Origin: an uncultured Bacillota bacterium
GTDB taxonomy: Bacteria > Bacillota > Clostridia > Oscillospirales > Oscillospiraceae
DNA length: 64,000 bases
NCBI GenBank assembly: GCA_947426945.1
Contig: CANEFX010000015.1
Location: 1 to 64,000, forward strand
Direction of reading: 5' to 3'
Under the pieces are notes generated by a model. The model was not told where the DNA came from. It made no database searches and saw only the letters and a program-made list of their open reading frames with translations. Shown here one piece after another: positions 1-9,884 of this stretch. The position numbers and the translations under genes were made by a program. The first letter of the stretch is position 1, and each line of letters begins with the position of its first letter.

Positions 1-934
1 CGATCTCCCGGGTGCGCTCGGTGACGGACACCAGCATGATGTTCATGATGCCGATGCCGCCCACCAGCAGAGAGATGGCCGCGATGGCCACCAGGACGCC
101 CATGGCCACCCCCATCATGCCGTTAATCATGTTGGCCTGTTCCGCCATGGTGGTGACGTAATAATAGGAGTACTCGCCGTCGTCGGTACGGAAAAAGTCA
201 TTGAGCCAGCCGACCAGGATATTCTTGGCGGCCTGGGCGGTCTCGCCGGAGGAGCTGGTGAAGATGTACACGTTGACCCACCGGCTCCCGATGACCTCCA
301 GGGCGGTGGAGTAGGGGAGATAGACCTGGTCGTCCTGGCTCCCCTCCAGCATCTCCAGCTCGGCGTTGCGCTTGAGCACCCCCACCACCGTAAAGAGCCG
401 GCCGTTGATGGAGAGCTTCTTCCCCAAGGCGTCGCCGCCGAAGGCCTCCTGCTCCAGATAGGCGCCGACGACGCACACCGGCTCCCGGCGCTCCACGTCC
501 AGGTAGTTGATGAAGCGGCCCTGGGAGAGCTGTTCCCCGTCCATGGTGTAGTTGGTGGCCGGGTTGTACATGATCTCGCTGACACCGTAGAGGTGGGTCG
601 CCTTAAAGATGTCGTTTCCGCTGCGCACCGCCGCTGTCACGCCCACATAGGGGGACACGCCGGTGAGAATGTGGGAGTTTGCCTCCACCACATCATACAT
701 ATCCTCCGGGTCGGGCAGGTCGTTGTCCATGCCGCCGAAGAGCTGCATCTGGATCATGTTGATGCCCATTTTGTCGATTTGCTGCTGGACCATACCGGTG
801 AGCCCGTTGCCCAGAGAGAGGATCACAATCACCGCCCCCACGCCGATAATGATGCCAAGCATGGTAAGCAGAGCCCGCATTTTGCTGGTGGTAAGTGACT
901 TGATGGCAAGGCGGAAGGACTGTCCAAAATTCAT
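1..934 (-). CDS. MacB-like ABC transporter permease (partial, C-terminus beyond window)
   Basis: Reverse-strand translation MNFGQSFRLAIKSLTTSKMRALLTMLGIIIGVGAVIVILSLGNG...; precedes MacB-type ATPase and HlyD adaptor. Confidence 0.85.
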   Translation of the reverse strand, partial: MNFGQSFRLAIKSLTTSKMRALLTMLGIIIGVGAVIVILSLGNGLTGMVQQQIDKMGINMIQMQLFGGMDNDLPDPEDMYDVVEANSHILTGVSPYVGVTAAVRSGNDIFKATHLYGVSEIMYNPATNYTMDGEQLSQGRFINYLDVERREPVCVVGAYLEQEAFGGDALGKKLSINGRLFTVVGVLKRNAELEMLEGSQDDQVYLPYSTALEVIGSRWVNVYIFTSSSGETAQAAKNILVGWLNDFFRTDDGEYSYYYVTTMAEQANMINGMMGVAMGVLVAIAAISLLVGGIGIMNIMLVSVTERTREI

Positions 935-1674
935 GCGCCCACCTCCTCGTCCTCATCCTCCCCGTGGGGCTGGACTACTGCCCGGGGGTCGTGGGCGTCC
1001 CCGTCGTAGATGATTTTCCCGTCCTGGAGGCGGACGATCCGGTCGGCCTTCACAGCGATGGAGTTGTCGTGGGTGATGAGGACCACCGTGTCCCCCTCCC
1101 GGTTGAGCTGCTTGAGGAATTTCAGCACCTCCCGGCCGGTGCGGGAGTCCAGGGCCCCCGTGGGCTCGTCGGCCAGGATGACCGAGGGGGTGCCGGCCAG
1201 GGCCCGGGCGATAGACACCCGCTGCTGCTGGCCGCCGGAGAGCTGGGAGGGCAGGTTTTTCGCCTTGTCCCGCAGGCCCACCCGCTCCAAGGAGGCCAGG
1301 GCCCGCTCCCGGCGCTCAGAGCCGTCCACCCCGGCGTAGAGGAGGGGGAGCTCCACGTTTTCCAGAACGGTGAGCTTGGGGATCAGGTTGTACTGCTGAA
1401 AGATGAAGCCCAGCATTTTATTCCGAATTTCCGCCTGCTGGTCGTCCTCCATGGTGGATACATCCACGCCCCCCAGGCGGTAGGTGCCTGAGGTGGGCAC
1501 GTCCAGGCAGCCGATGATGTTCATGGCAGTGGACTTGCCTGACCCGGAGGAACCCACAATGGCCACAAACTCCCCCTGGTCAATGGTCAGGTCTACCCCG
1601 TCTAGGGCGTGGACAGTCTCCTCGCCCATCTGGTATATTTTATAGACGTTTTTCAGTTCAATGAGGTGTTCCAA
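931..1674 (-). CDS. MacB/LolD-type ABC transporter ATP-binding protein
   Basis: Walker A GSSGSGKST, signature LSGGQQQRVSIARAL, Walker B VILADEPTGALD. Confidence 0.95.
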   Translation of the reverse strand: MEHLIELKNVYKIYQMGEETVHALDGVDLTIDQGEFVAIVGSSGSGKSTAMNIIGCLDVPTSGTYRLGGVDVSTMEDDQQAEIRNKMLGFIFQQYNLIPKLTVLENVELPLLYAGVDGSERRERALASLERVGLRDKAKNLPSQLSGGQQQRVSIARALAGTPSVILADEPTGALDSRTGREVLKFLKQLNREGDTVVLITHDNSIAVKADRIVRLQDGKIIYDGDAHDPRAVVQPHGEDEDEEVGA

Positions 1675-1689
1675 GGTTCATCTACCTCC

Positions 1690-3336
1690 TTAGGAGACAA
1701 CGGCGCTTCCGCCGCCTCCGGCCCCTGCCGCTCCTTGGGCGGGCACCAGAACGGTATCTCCCTCGTTGAGTCCGGAGGTAATCTCCACGTACTCTCCGTC
1801 GCTGCCACCCAGGGTAACCGTTTGCTCCGCAGATCTGGACGGGTCTGCTACGGAGGTTCCGTCGGGAGACAGACATCCCTCCAGAGGAACCAGCACTGTG
1901 TCTCCCCGCTGAACCGCCGATGCCGGGATGGACAAGACGTTTTTCATCCGCTCCACGACAATGTCGGCAGATACATTCATGCCTGGGTTCAGTCCGCCGT
2001 AGTCCTCCAGCAGAATGGTTGCGGGGTAGGTGGTAAAGCCGTTGGTCGTGGTGCCGTTGATGCTCACCCGGTCCACCCGGCCTGTAAAGACCTGCCCGGG
2101 GATAGCGTCGGCGGTAATGTCCACCGCCTGGCCCTCCTGAATTTTATTCAGGTCCAGCTCACTGATATTCATCTCCAGCTTTAAGTAGCTCAGGTCGTAA
2201 ATGACGGCCAGGGAACCGGACTCGATGCTGTTCACGTTATCCCCGGCCTTGACGTTCTTCTCAATGACGGTGCCTGAAATGGGAGCGGTGATGGTGTAGT
2301 TCTCCAGGGCGTCCTGGGCGCGCTGGAGGGAGAGTTTGGCGTTTTCCAGGGCAATGGACATATCCTCCAGAGAGCTCCGGGCGGCGGTGCCTCCCAGACT
2401 CACCAGGGCGGAGCCGGCGGACACTTTGCTGCCGGCGGTGACATGGATGTCGGTTGCCTCGCCGCTGGCCTGGGCCACAACGGTCTGGCGCAGGGCTTCC
2501 TGAAAATTGGCGCTGCCGGCGCAGGCAATATCACCCACCGTTGCAGTGGCGGAGCTGGCGGCAGTGAGGGCCCCTGGGTTGCTTACCCGAATCTTTACCT
2601 GCCGTACCAGTGCCCCGCCATTTCCCACCAGATCGGCGGAGGAGACCGATTCCACCGTACCGGGCAGAGTCTCCATTGTACCGGCAATGGTCACTTGGGC
2701 ATTCTGGCCGACTTTTAGACTTTGAGCTTCGACAGAGTGGAAGGGCAGGGTTACAGTGAGAGTAGAGGTATCGGCAATCTCAGCGATGGGGGTGCCGGGG
2801 GAGACCAGGTCTCCCTTCTGCACCAGGACCTGCTGGACCACACCGGCTCCGCCTGCCCGAACGGTAAGGTTGGAGGCCAGGTCATCATAGCTCTTTTGGG
2901 CCTGACGTACCGACAGTTCTGCCTGCTGAATGCCCATTTCCGCATCCCTGGCGTCCAGGCGGTAGAGCAGCTGCCCTTTTTCTACCTTGTCGCCCACCTC
3001 AAAGGGGGCCTCCAGTACCTCGCCGGTGACCAGAGGCTTGAGGTAATAGGAGTCGATGGGGGTGACGGTGCCCGTGCCGGATACCCCCACCGTCAGATCC
3101 CGGCGCTGGACGGTATCGGGGACGTACTGTCCCATGGCGGGCGCGCCGCCCCCCTGTCCGGGGCGGATGAAAAACAGATAGGCCCCCAGGGCGATCACGG
3201 CCAGGATGGCGGTTCTGCGAATCCACTTTTTCCGCTTTGGGGGGAGGCGGAGAGTGGGAAATTTCTTTTTCGGCCTTTGCTCCGCCTGAGCGAGCTCCGC
3301 GGCGGTCTCTTTGGCTGGCGTCTGCATGGTTTCCAT
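1690..3336 (-). CDS. HlyD/RND-type efflux periplasmic adaptor subunit
   Basis: N-terminal TM segment, biotinyl-lipoyl-like and beta-barrel repeats, operon with ABC genes. Confidence 0.9.
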   Translation of the reverse strand: METMQTPAKETAAELAQAEQRPKKKFPTLRLPPKRKKWIRRTAILAVIALGAYLFFIRPGQGGGAPAMGQYVPDTVQRRDLTVGVSGTGTVTPIDSYYLKPLVTGEVLEAPFEVGDKVEKGQLLYRLDARDAEMGIQQAELSVRQAQKSYDDLASNLTVRAGGAGVVQQVLVQKGDLVSPGTPIAEIADTSTLTVTLPFHSVEAQSLKVGQNAQVTIAGTMETLPGTVESVSSADLVGNGGALVRQVKIRVSNPGALTAASSATATVGDIACAGSANFQEALRQTVVAQASGEATDIHVTAGSKVSAGSALVSLGGTAARSSLEDMSIALENAKLSLQRAQDALENYTITAPISGTVIEKNVKAGDNVNSIESGSLAVIYDLSYLKLEMNISELDLNKIQEGQAVDITADAIPGQVFTGRVDRVSINGTTTNGFTTYPATILLEDYGGLNPGMNVSADIVVERMKNVLSIPASAVQRGDTVLVPLEGCLSPDGTSVADPSRSAEQTVTLGGSDGEYVEITSGLNEGDTVLVPAQGAAGAGGGGSAVVS

Positions 3337-3661
3337 AGTGTTCCTCCTTGTTTCAGCGGCAGCTCAGAGGGGGTGTGCCGCCTTTATGTGCGCCGGTCAT
3401 CCGGTCTTTTCCATAGGGGGTATTGTAGCGGAAGAATCTTACATTTCTCAAAAGAAAAGATAAAAGTTTCATTAAAATTTTCGGTTGCTCCTGCCCGCCC
3501 GTCTTGCCGGGAGAGAGACCGGGAAAAGAATGGAAAAACAAGAAAACATTCCTGCCGGCAGCCTTGTTTTGGAACACAATACACCTTCCTCCAGGGGGAA
3601 GGTCAAGAGAAAAATCAGGAAAAAGTAAAATAGTCTGATTCTGCAGCTCAATCGGAGCAGC

Positions 3662-4495
3662 TTACTGCAACAGGCGCACGGAAATCATCGAAGCTGCGTT
3701 TTTTTCTACGGAATTGAGGATAAACCCGGCCAGATCGCAGGCGTAAAAATTTCCTGTTGTTTTCAGATTCTGTTCCAGGATACAGCGTTCAAGGGCGGCA
3801 TAACCTGAGGAGATGTCCCAACGGCCCCGGCAGCAGAGGTATAAATACGTTCCGGCGGGCTTTTCCATGTAGTAGGAGAAGTCGTTTTTTTCTCTGATCC
3901 GGGTATAGAGGTGACTGATGGCCCCTGGCTTACCCTGGTGTTCCAGTGGATGAATGGCCCCCAGCTGAAAGTCTGTTTGTACCTTGTACTGGCCGCACAA
4001 AGCCTGGCACCGCTCCAATACGGCGATCAGCATTTCATCTTCACTGGCCGCTGAGGTCATCAGTCCCGCCAGTTCTCCTACCGGGAGAGCCATCAGGTGT
4101 TCCTGATCAAACCATGCGGTTTGGGGAACCAAGTCCAAATCCGGCCCGAACTCCAAATTGTGCAGAGCGCTGGACAGCACGAAGTCCATATGCTCCAGCT
4201 TTTGCCGCTCCGCCTCCAGGCGGCTGCGTTGTTCCTGCAGCAGGTCCAGAGTTGCGGCGGCGTCCTGTCCCTGGAGGCAACGGCGGATTTCCTCCAGGGT
4301 TGTTCCCGTCTGGCGAAAGATGGAGATGGCATAAAAATCGTAAAACTGCTCCACATCGTAGTAAAAATAGCCGTTGTTCCCCTGATGGGCAGGCAGCAGC
4401 AAACTTATGTCCTTGTAATGGCGCAGAGTCTCTTTAGTCGTGCCGCACAGGGCGGCGAAAGCTCCGGAGGTCAGCCAGCCTTTTTTTCGTTCCAT
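3662..4495 (-). CDS. MerR family transcriptional regulator
   Basis: MERKKGWLTSGAFAALCGTTKETLRHYKDISLLLPAHQGNNGYFYYDVEQFYDFYAI: MerR HTH; start chosen at the ATG rather than the longer ORF. Confidence 0.85.
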   Translation of the reverse strand: MERKKGWLTSGAFAALCGTTKETLRHYKDISLLLPAHQGNNGYFYYDVEQFYDFYAISIFRQTGTTLEEIRRCLQGQDAAATLDLLQEQRSRLEAERQKLEHMDFVLSSALHNLEFGPDLDLVPQTAWFDQEHLMALPVGELAGLMTSAASEDEMLIAVLERCQALCGQYKVQTDFQLGAIHPLEHQGKPGAISHLYTRIREKNDFSYYMEKPAGTYLYLCCRGRWDISSGYAALERCILEQNLKTTGNFYACDLAGFILNSVEKNAASMISVRLLQ

Positions 4496-4526
4496 ATAAA
4501 TTCTTTCCTTTTTTGCAAAATACCTC

Positions 4527-4557
4527 TTGACTGTGTGGTAGCCACACGGTTTATGAT
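4527..4557 (+). promoter_or_regulatory. Putative MerR-type promoter/operator with 19-bp spacer
   Basis: TTGACT (4527-4532), 19-bp spacer containing palindrome GTGTGG-TAG-CCACAC (4533-4547), TATGAT (4552-4557). Confidence 0.7.
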
Positions 4558-4622
4558 ACTTCCTGTGAAGAATGATTGCAAGCAAAACGCGCAAAATAGA
4601 GTCAAAACAGGAGGTCAATACA

Positions 4623-5618
4623 ATGGATTTTGGATGCAGCAGTTTTTCATGGGTAACAGAGGACGGCCTGCACCTTTTGGGGCGGACTTACGACCAGTTC
4701 GGGGACCTGACGGCCAACCGGGTCATCGGCGTGCCACAGGGGATGCCCTGCGCCCCTGGACTTCAAGGGGAGGGAGCTGTTTCCGGCGAATATAGCTACA
4801 CCGGCATGGCGGTGCTGGGCTTTGGGGAGCCCATCCTGGTGGACGGTGTGAACTCCGCCGGCTTGATGGGGGCTCTTCTCCACTATCCGGAGTATGCAGT
4901 CTATCAAAGCACCGCAGAGCCGGGGAGGACGGCGGTCCATCCCGGCCGTCTGCTGGCCTGGCTTCTCAGCCGGTGCGCCGGTGTGAAGGAGGCGGTGGAG
5001 GAGATGTCTCGACTTACCCTGGTGGACGAGCTTATCCAGGGCAAGCCGCTGCCCGCCCACTATATCCTCAGTGACAGAGAGGGCGAGACCGTCATTATCG
5101 AACCGGACGAGGTCGGCCTGTCCATTCATCGGGATACCATTGGAGTACTGACCAACAGCCCCAATTATCTGTGGCAGAGGACCAATCTGAGAAACTATGT
5201 TGGCGTTACCAACCTGCCCAAGGCGCCCCGGAGCGTCGCGGGACACGAGGTCCGGGAGTTCGGGGAGCGACTGGGCGGCGGCTCCGGCCTGCCGGGGGAT
5301 TATGGCTCTCCTTCCCGCTTTGTGCGCTTGGCTTTTATGAAGGAGTTTGCCGTCCGGGGAAAGGATGAGCTGGATGGGATATCCCGGATGTTCCGGGCTT
5401 TCGCCCCGGTAGACATTCCAGAAGGGCTTGCCAAGGCCGACCCCGACTACGAGGTGTACGAGCAGACCCTGTGCACCAGCGTCATGTGCGCCGAGAGCGG
5501 TGTGTATTACTTTGCCCCCGCCCGGAACCGGCGCATTTCCGCGGTCAGTCTGCCCCAGAATCGGGAGATGCAGTATTTTGACCTGGGAGACCGCCAGGAT
5601 GTTGACTACAGAAATTAG
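4623..5618 (+). CDS. Linear amide C-N hydrolase, choloylglycine hydrolase / penicillin V acylase family (bile salt hydrolase-like)
   Basis: N-terminal Cys near start (MDFGCSSFSW), GRTYDQ, VDGVNSAGL, LTNSPNY motifs of Ntn hydrolase CBAH family. Confidence 0.85.
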   Translation: MDFGCSSFSWVTEDGLHLLGRTYDQFGDLTANRVIGVPQGMPCAPGLQGEGAVSGEYSYTGMAVLGFGEPILVDGVNSAGLMGALLHYPEYAVYQSTAEPGRTAVHPGRLLAWLLSRCAGVKEAVEEMSRLTLVDELIQGKPLPAHYILSDREGETVIIEPDEVGLSIHRDTIGVLTNSPNYLWQRTNLRNYVGVTNLPKAPRSVAGHEVREFGERLGGGSGLPGDYGSPSRFVRLAFMKEFAVRGKDELDGISRMFRAFAPVDIPEGLAKADPDYEVYEQTLCTSVMCAESGVYYFAPARNRRISAVSLPQNREMQYFDLGDRQDVDYRN

Positions 5619-5627
5619 GAGGGCGGA

Positions 5628-6965
5628 ATGAAAACGAAAGCGGATTCTTACCACCTGCCCGTCACGGGCAGGAATATCCTGCGCTTTGCCCTTCCCACCA
5701 TCGTAATGACGGTGTTCAATACCTTTTATACCATGGTGGACGGACTGTTCGTCTCTAACCTGATCGGTACCGATGCCCTGTCCGCGATCAACCTTACCGC
5801 CCCGGCCATCGGTTTGATTACGGCGGTGTCCGGGATGCTGGCCACCGGTGGCAGCGCCGTAGTCATGAAAAAAATGGGGGAGGGCAGGGAGCAGGAGGCA
5901 CGGCAGGATTTTACTCTGCTGATCCTGACGAATGCTGTGGTCGGCGGGCTGATGATGCTGCTGGGCTATACCCTGATGGATACCCTGCTGAGGGCTATGG
6001 GACTTTCCCCGGCAGTGTTTGGTTACTGCAACACCTATCTGAGCAATTATCTGCTGTTCACCATCCCTATTCTGCTGATGTATAATTTCTCCCTCTACCT
6101 GATCGCCGCCGATAAGTCTACCCTGTCCCTGACCTGCACTGTGGCGGGCGGCGTGACCAATATCGTGCTGGACTATGTTTTGATCGCCCTGCTTGATATG
6201 GGTATTCAGGGTGCGGCCGTGGCCACCGGTCTGGGATACTCCATCACTGCCGTGGTGGGCTTTCTGGTGTTTCGGAAAAAGGACAGCCTGCTCCACTTTG
6301 AAAAGCCGGTCTTTCGGGGAGGTGTGCTGTTTCACGCCTCCACCAACGGCATGTCGGAGTTGGCAACCTCCCTGGTGTCGGGCATAACCACCCTGCTGTT
6401 CAACCTGGCCATGCTGAAGTATGTGGGGGAGGACGGCGTAGCGGCCATCACCATCATCATGTATGTACTTATGTTTGTCAGCGCCCTGTTCATCGGCTAC
6501 TCCTACGGCGTGGCCCCTATGATAAGCTACTATCACGGGGAGGGCAGCCGGGAAAAGCTGAAGAAGCTGGTGGGCTTCAGCCTCCGATTCATCGTGGGGG
6601 CTTCCATCCTGTGTACGCTGGTTTCCATGCTGGCAACCGTACCCCTGGTAAGTGTTTTTACCAGGCCGGACAGCCCTGTTTTTGAGCTGGCTGTTACAGG
6701 AAACCGGTTGTGCTCTCTGGCGCTGCTGTTCGTGGGGCTGAACGTATTTTCCAGCGGGATGTTCACCGCCCTGTCCAACGGCATGGTATCCGCAGTGCTG
6801 GCCTTTTCCCGCTCTTTTTTGTTCACCGCTGCCAGCATCCAGTTGATGCCCGTTCTGCTGGGGGGCGTTACCGGCGTGTGGCTGGCGACGCCTGTGGCGG
6901 AGCTGCTGGGGGCGGTGATGGCCGTAGCGCTGCTGATGAAATATCGGAAGCGATACGGATATTAA
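5628..6965 (+). CDS. MATE family efflux transporter
   Basis: 445-aa polytopic protein, GRNILRFALPTIVMTVFNTFYTMVDGLFVSNLIGTDALSAINL. Confidence 0.9.
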   Translation: MKTKADSYHLPVTGRNILRFALPTIVMTVFNTFYTMVDGLFVSNLIGTDALSAINLTAPAIGLITAVSGMLATGGSAVVMKKMGEGREQEARQDFTLLILTNAVVGGLMMLLGYTLMDTLLRAMGLSPAVFGYCNTYLSNYLLFTIPILLMYNFSLYLIAADKSTLSLTCTVAGGVTNIVLDYVLIALLDMGIQGAAVATGLGYSITAVVGFLVFRKKDSLLHFEKPVFRGGVLFHASTNGMSELATSLVSGITTLLFNLAMLKYVGEDGVAAITIIMYVLMFVSALFIGYSYGVAPMISYYHGEGSREKLKKLVGFSLRFIVGASILCTLVSMLATVPLVSVFTRPDSPVFELAVTGNRLCSLALLFVGLNVFSSGMFTALSNGMVSAVLAFSRSFLFTAASIQLMPVLLGGVTGVWLATPVAELLGAVMAVALLMKYRKRYGY

Positions 6966-7061
6966 AAGAGCGGCAGGCGTGCCGCCGCTCTGCGCAGTGT
7001 TATGCAGAAGCACCGGGATGCCGGACAAGGTCCGCGCGTCCCGGTGTCTTTGCAGGTACAA

Positions 7062-9017
7062 TCACGCAGCTTCGGGCAGTACATTTCGTTTTAAGCTGGT
7101 GTAGGCCAGGATGATATAAACGGCGTAAATGAGGAAAAAGACCATAAGAGAGGTAATGACAATAACAGCGGGGCTGGAGGCCCCCACCATCACGCCCGGT
7201 TCCGGGGCGTGGGCCAGGTACAGGATGAAAGGCACGCCGATCAGTACCGGCGGTATGGCGGGCAGGGTGTAATAAATTGTAAACTGGGTACGCAAAGTGC
7301 GGGCCATCTCCCGGCGGCTCATGCCCAGTTTTTTCAGTAGGGCGAACTGCCGTCTGTACCGCTCCGTTTCACTGAGCTGCTGAATGGTGAGGATGGTGGC
7401 GGCGGTCATGGTGAGGGACAGGGCCAGATAGTACAGGGGGAAGACGCACAGGGCAGTCTGAGAGGCCACCTCCGCCTCCTCCTGGGCTCGGGTGGAGATG
7501 GCGTCCGCCAGGCCGGTGCCCTCCCAAACGTGGTCCATGAGGGCGGTCAGGTTGTAAAAATCCTCGTAGGTCACGGGGTTTGCGGTCTTGGCGGCGTAGG
7601 CAAAGTGGTGGACCGGCAGGCCCTCCACCGCCTCGTCAGGGACCACCAGGATATATCCCCGGCCGTTGGTTTCGCCGCCGCTTTGGGAGAGATGCTCGGT
7701 GTACACGCCCCCGGGCTGAAGGGTGACATTTCCCAGGGTGAGGGGCCGGCTATAGGCTTTCAGCGGCTCCTCCAGGTAGGTCATGCAGTGGAACAGATAC
7801 TGCCCCTCCGGAAGTTCTACCGTCCGGTAACCGGCGATAGACCGCAGAGCGGCGTAATCGCTCCAGCGCAGGACGGGGTCCTGATTGTAGTTGTAGTAGT
7901 AATAGGGAGTCCGGGATTCTATGTAGTCCCGCACCGTGGGGCTGTCGGTGAGATAGATCTGGTACATCACCGACTCCTCCACTGGGATGTGCTCACTGAT
8001 ATAGTCGAAGTAGAGGGAGCGGTCCCGTTCCGGCTCATCCATGCCGAGATAGAGGTCAAAGCAGGCGGTGTCTGCCGCCCGGCCCAGGAAGAGGCCCCGA
8101 AACACCAGCCCTGTACCCTCGGAGATGAGGGTGGCGGTGAAAATCATGGAGATGGTGGCCATCAGCACCCCCATGGTGGCCAGCTTGGCGGTGAGGGTAC
8201 GAAAGACCAGCAGATTCTGACCCCTGTACTTCCGGGCGGGCCGCTTATCGAAAAAGGCGGGTACTCCGGAGGAAAAGCTGAGAAAAAAGCCGAAGAGGAA
8301 CAGGATCAGGCACCCCGCCCCGATGATGGCCATAATTGCGCTTGGGACCATAAGCAGACAGGTTCCAGCAATGCCCAGCACAATGGAGATTCCGAACAGC
8401 CAGCGGCGTTTTCTACCCGTCTGGATGGCCACGCCCTCGTGCTGACGGTCGGCGTAGATCAGGTCATGAATGTTTGCCCTCCGGATATATTTCCGGCTGC
8501 GGCGGAGGGCAAGGAAGTAAATCAGCCCAAAGCAGACCACCGTCAGTCCCAGGGCGGGGAGAGAGAAGCCAAAGGAGAAGTGGTAGGGCAGCTTGAACAG
8601 GGCCAGAGCCATGGCCCGGAAAGCTTGATAAAGCAGCCCGCCCAGGACGGTTCCCAGTGCCAGGGCACAGCCCCCCACGGCCAGATTTTCCAGAAAGAAC
8701 AGCCGGGCCACCTGTCGGTTCTCCAGACCGATGAGCAGATAGGTGCCCAGCTCCCGGCCCCGGCGCAGGAGCATGAATTTTGTGGCGTAGGCCACCAGCC
8801 AGCCAAAGACGCACACCACTACCACGGTGGCCAGGGCGATCATAAGGGGCAGCATCTCCATTCCAGTGGACAGGGTCTTTATCTCCCGGGAGAAGGTCAG
8901 GGCGTTGAAGGAGTAGAGCAGGGCGGCGGCCATGACCACTGTAACGAAGTAGACCAGATAGTCCTTTGCCTGGCGCTTGGCGTTGCGCAGGGAGAGCTCA
9001 GATAACGTCACTGACAT
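7062..9017 (-). CDS. FtsX-like ABC transporter permease (BceB type)
   Basis: MSVTLSELSLRNAKRQAKDYLVYFVTVVMAAALLYSFNAL, large extracellular domain; start reassigned to 9017. Confidence 0.9.
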   Translation of the reverse strand: MSVTLSELSLRNAKRQAKDYLVYFVTVVMAAALLYSFNALTFSREIKTLSTGMEMLPLMIALATVVVVCVFGWLVAYATKFMLLRRGRELGTYLLIGLENRQVARLFFLENLAVGGCALALGTVLGGLLYQAFRAMALALFKLPYHFSFGFSLPALGLTVVCFGLIYFLALRRSRKYIRRANIHDLIYADRQHEGVAIQTGRKRRWLFGISIVLGIAGTCLLMVPSAIMAIIGAGCLILFLFGFFLSFSSGVPAFFDKRPARKYRGQNLLVFRTLTAKLATMGVLMATISMIFTATLISEGTGLVFRGLFLGRAADTACFDLYLGMDEPERDRSLYFDYISEHIPVEESVMYQIYLTDSPTVRDYIESRTPYYYYNYNQDPVLRWSDYAALRSIAGYRTVELPEGQYLFHCMTYLEEPLKAYSRPLTLGNVTLQPGGVYTEHLSQSGGETNGRGYILVVPDEAVEGLPVHHFAYAAKTANPVTYEDFYNLTALMDHVWEGTGLADAISTRAQEEAEVASQTALCVFPLYYLALSLTMTAATILTIQQLSETERYRRQFALLKKLGMSRREMARTLRTQFTIYYTLPAIPPVLIGVPFILYLAHAPEPGVMVGASSPAVIVITSLMVFFLIYAVYIILAYTSLKRNVLPEAA

Positions 9018-9756
9018 CACCCCCCAGTGCGGCCAGCACATCCAGAATCTCGTGGTAGAACGCCGGCCGTCCCCGATCCCCCCGGAGCAGCTCGTTGAAC
9101 ACCCGGCCGTCCTTGAGAAAGAGAACCCGCTTGGCATAGCTGGCGCTGTATGCATCGTGAGTGACCATTAAAATGGTGGCCCCCATCTCCCGGTTCATGG
9201 CGGTCATGATTTCCAGAAGGTTCTTGGAGGCCTTGGAGTCCAAAGCTCCGGTGGGCTCGTCGGCCAGCAGCAGGGACTGCCCCGCCACCATGGCCCGGGC
9301 GACAGCGGTGCGCTGCTTCTGGCCTCCGGATACCTGATAGGGGAATTTCTCCAGAATATCGGTGATTCCCAGTCTGCGGGCGGTCTCCCGCACCTGATCC
9401 TGTACCTCACGGGGGTTTTCCCGGTTCAGGGAGAGCGCTAGGCCGATGTTTTCCTCAATGGTCAGGGTGTCCAGCAGGTTAAAATCCTGGAATACAAACC
9501 CCAGTCGTTCCCGACGGAATTTGGCCAGCTCCCCCTCGGACAAGTCGGCGATGCTCACCCCGTCCAGCAGGATTTTTCCGGCGCTTATCGTGTCGATAGT
9601 GGAGATGCAGTTAAGCAGAGTGGTCTTGCCCGAGCCGGAGGCCCCCATGATGGCCAGAAATTCTCCGGCCTCCACGTCGAAGCTCACCCGGTCCAGGGCT
9701 TTGGTGACGTTGTTTTTATTACCGTAGTATTTTTCAATGTTTTGTACTTGCAGCAT
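8998..9756 (-). CDS. ABC transporter ATP-binding protein (BceA type)
   Basis: GASGSGKTTLLN, VSGGQKQRTAVARAMV, LLADEPTGALDSKAS. Confidence 0.93.
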   Translation of the reverse strand: MLQVQNIEKYYGNKNNVTKALDRVSFDVEAGEFLAIMGASGSGKTTLLNCISTIDTISAGKILLDGVSIADLSEGELAKFRRERLGFVFQDFNLLDTLTIEENIGLALSLNRENPREVQDQVRETARRLGITDILEKFPYQVSGGQKQRTAVARAMVAGQSLLLADEPTGALDSKASKNLLEIMTAMNREMGATILMVTHDAYSASYAKRVLFLKDGRVFNELLRGDRGRPAFYHEILDVLAALGGDVSDVI

Positions 9757-9826
9757 AGCGGTTGCCTCCTTTGCCCCTATGGTACACGAAAAGCAAAGGC
9801 CGTTGTAGCGATTTAATATTGAATTT

Positions 9827-9844
9827 CCTTACAGTTTTGTAAGG
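9827..9844. promoter_or_regulatory. Putative response-regulator operator upstream of Bce-type ABC genes
   Basis: Perfect inverted repeat CCTTACA-GTTT-TGTAAGG. Confidence 0.55.
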
Positions 9845-9884
9845 TTAGGATAATTGATGCAGGGGACGGCACGAGGGGCGTCCC

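Noticed and set aside
4647-7061. 804-aa minus-strand ORF
   Set aside because: Antisense to choloylglycine hydrolase and MATE genes; low-complexity Gln/His/Gly-rich composition typical of GC-rich shadow ORFs
7530-9005. 491-aa plus-strand ORF
   Set aside because: Antisense to BceB-type permease; Gly/Gln/His-rich shadow ORF
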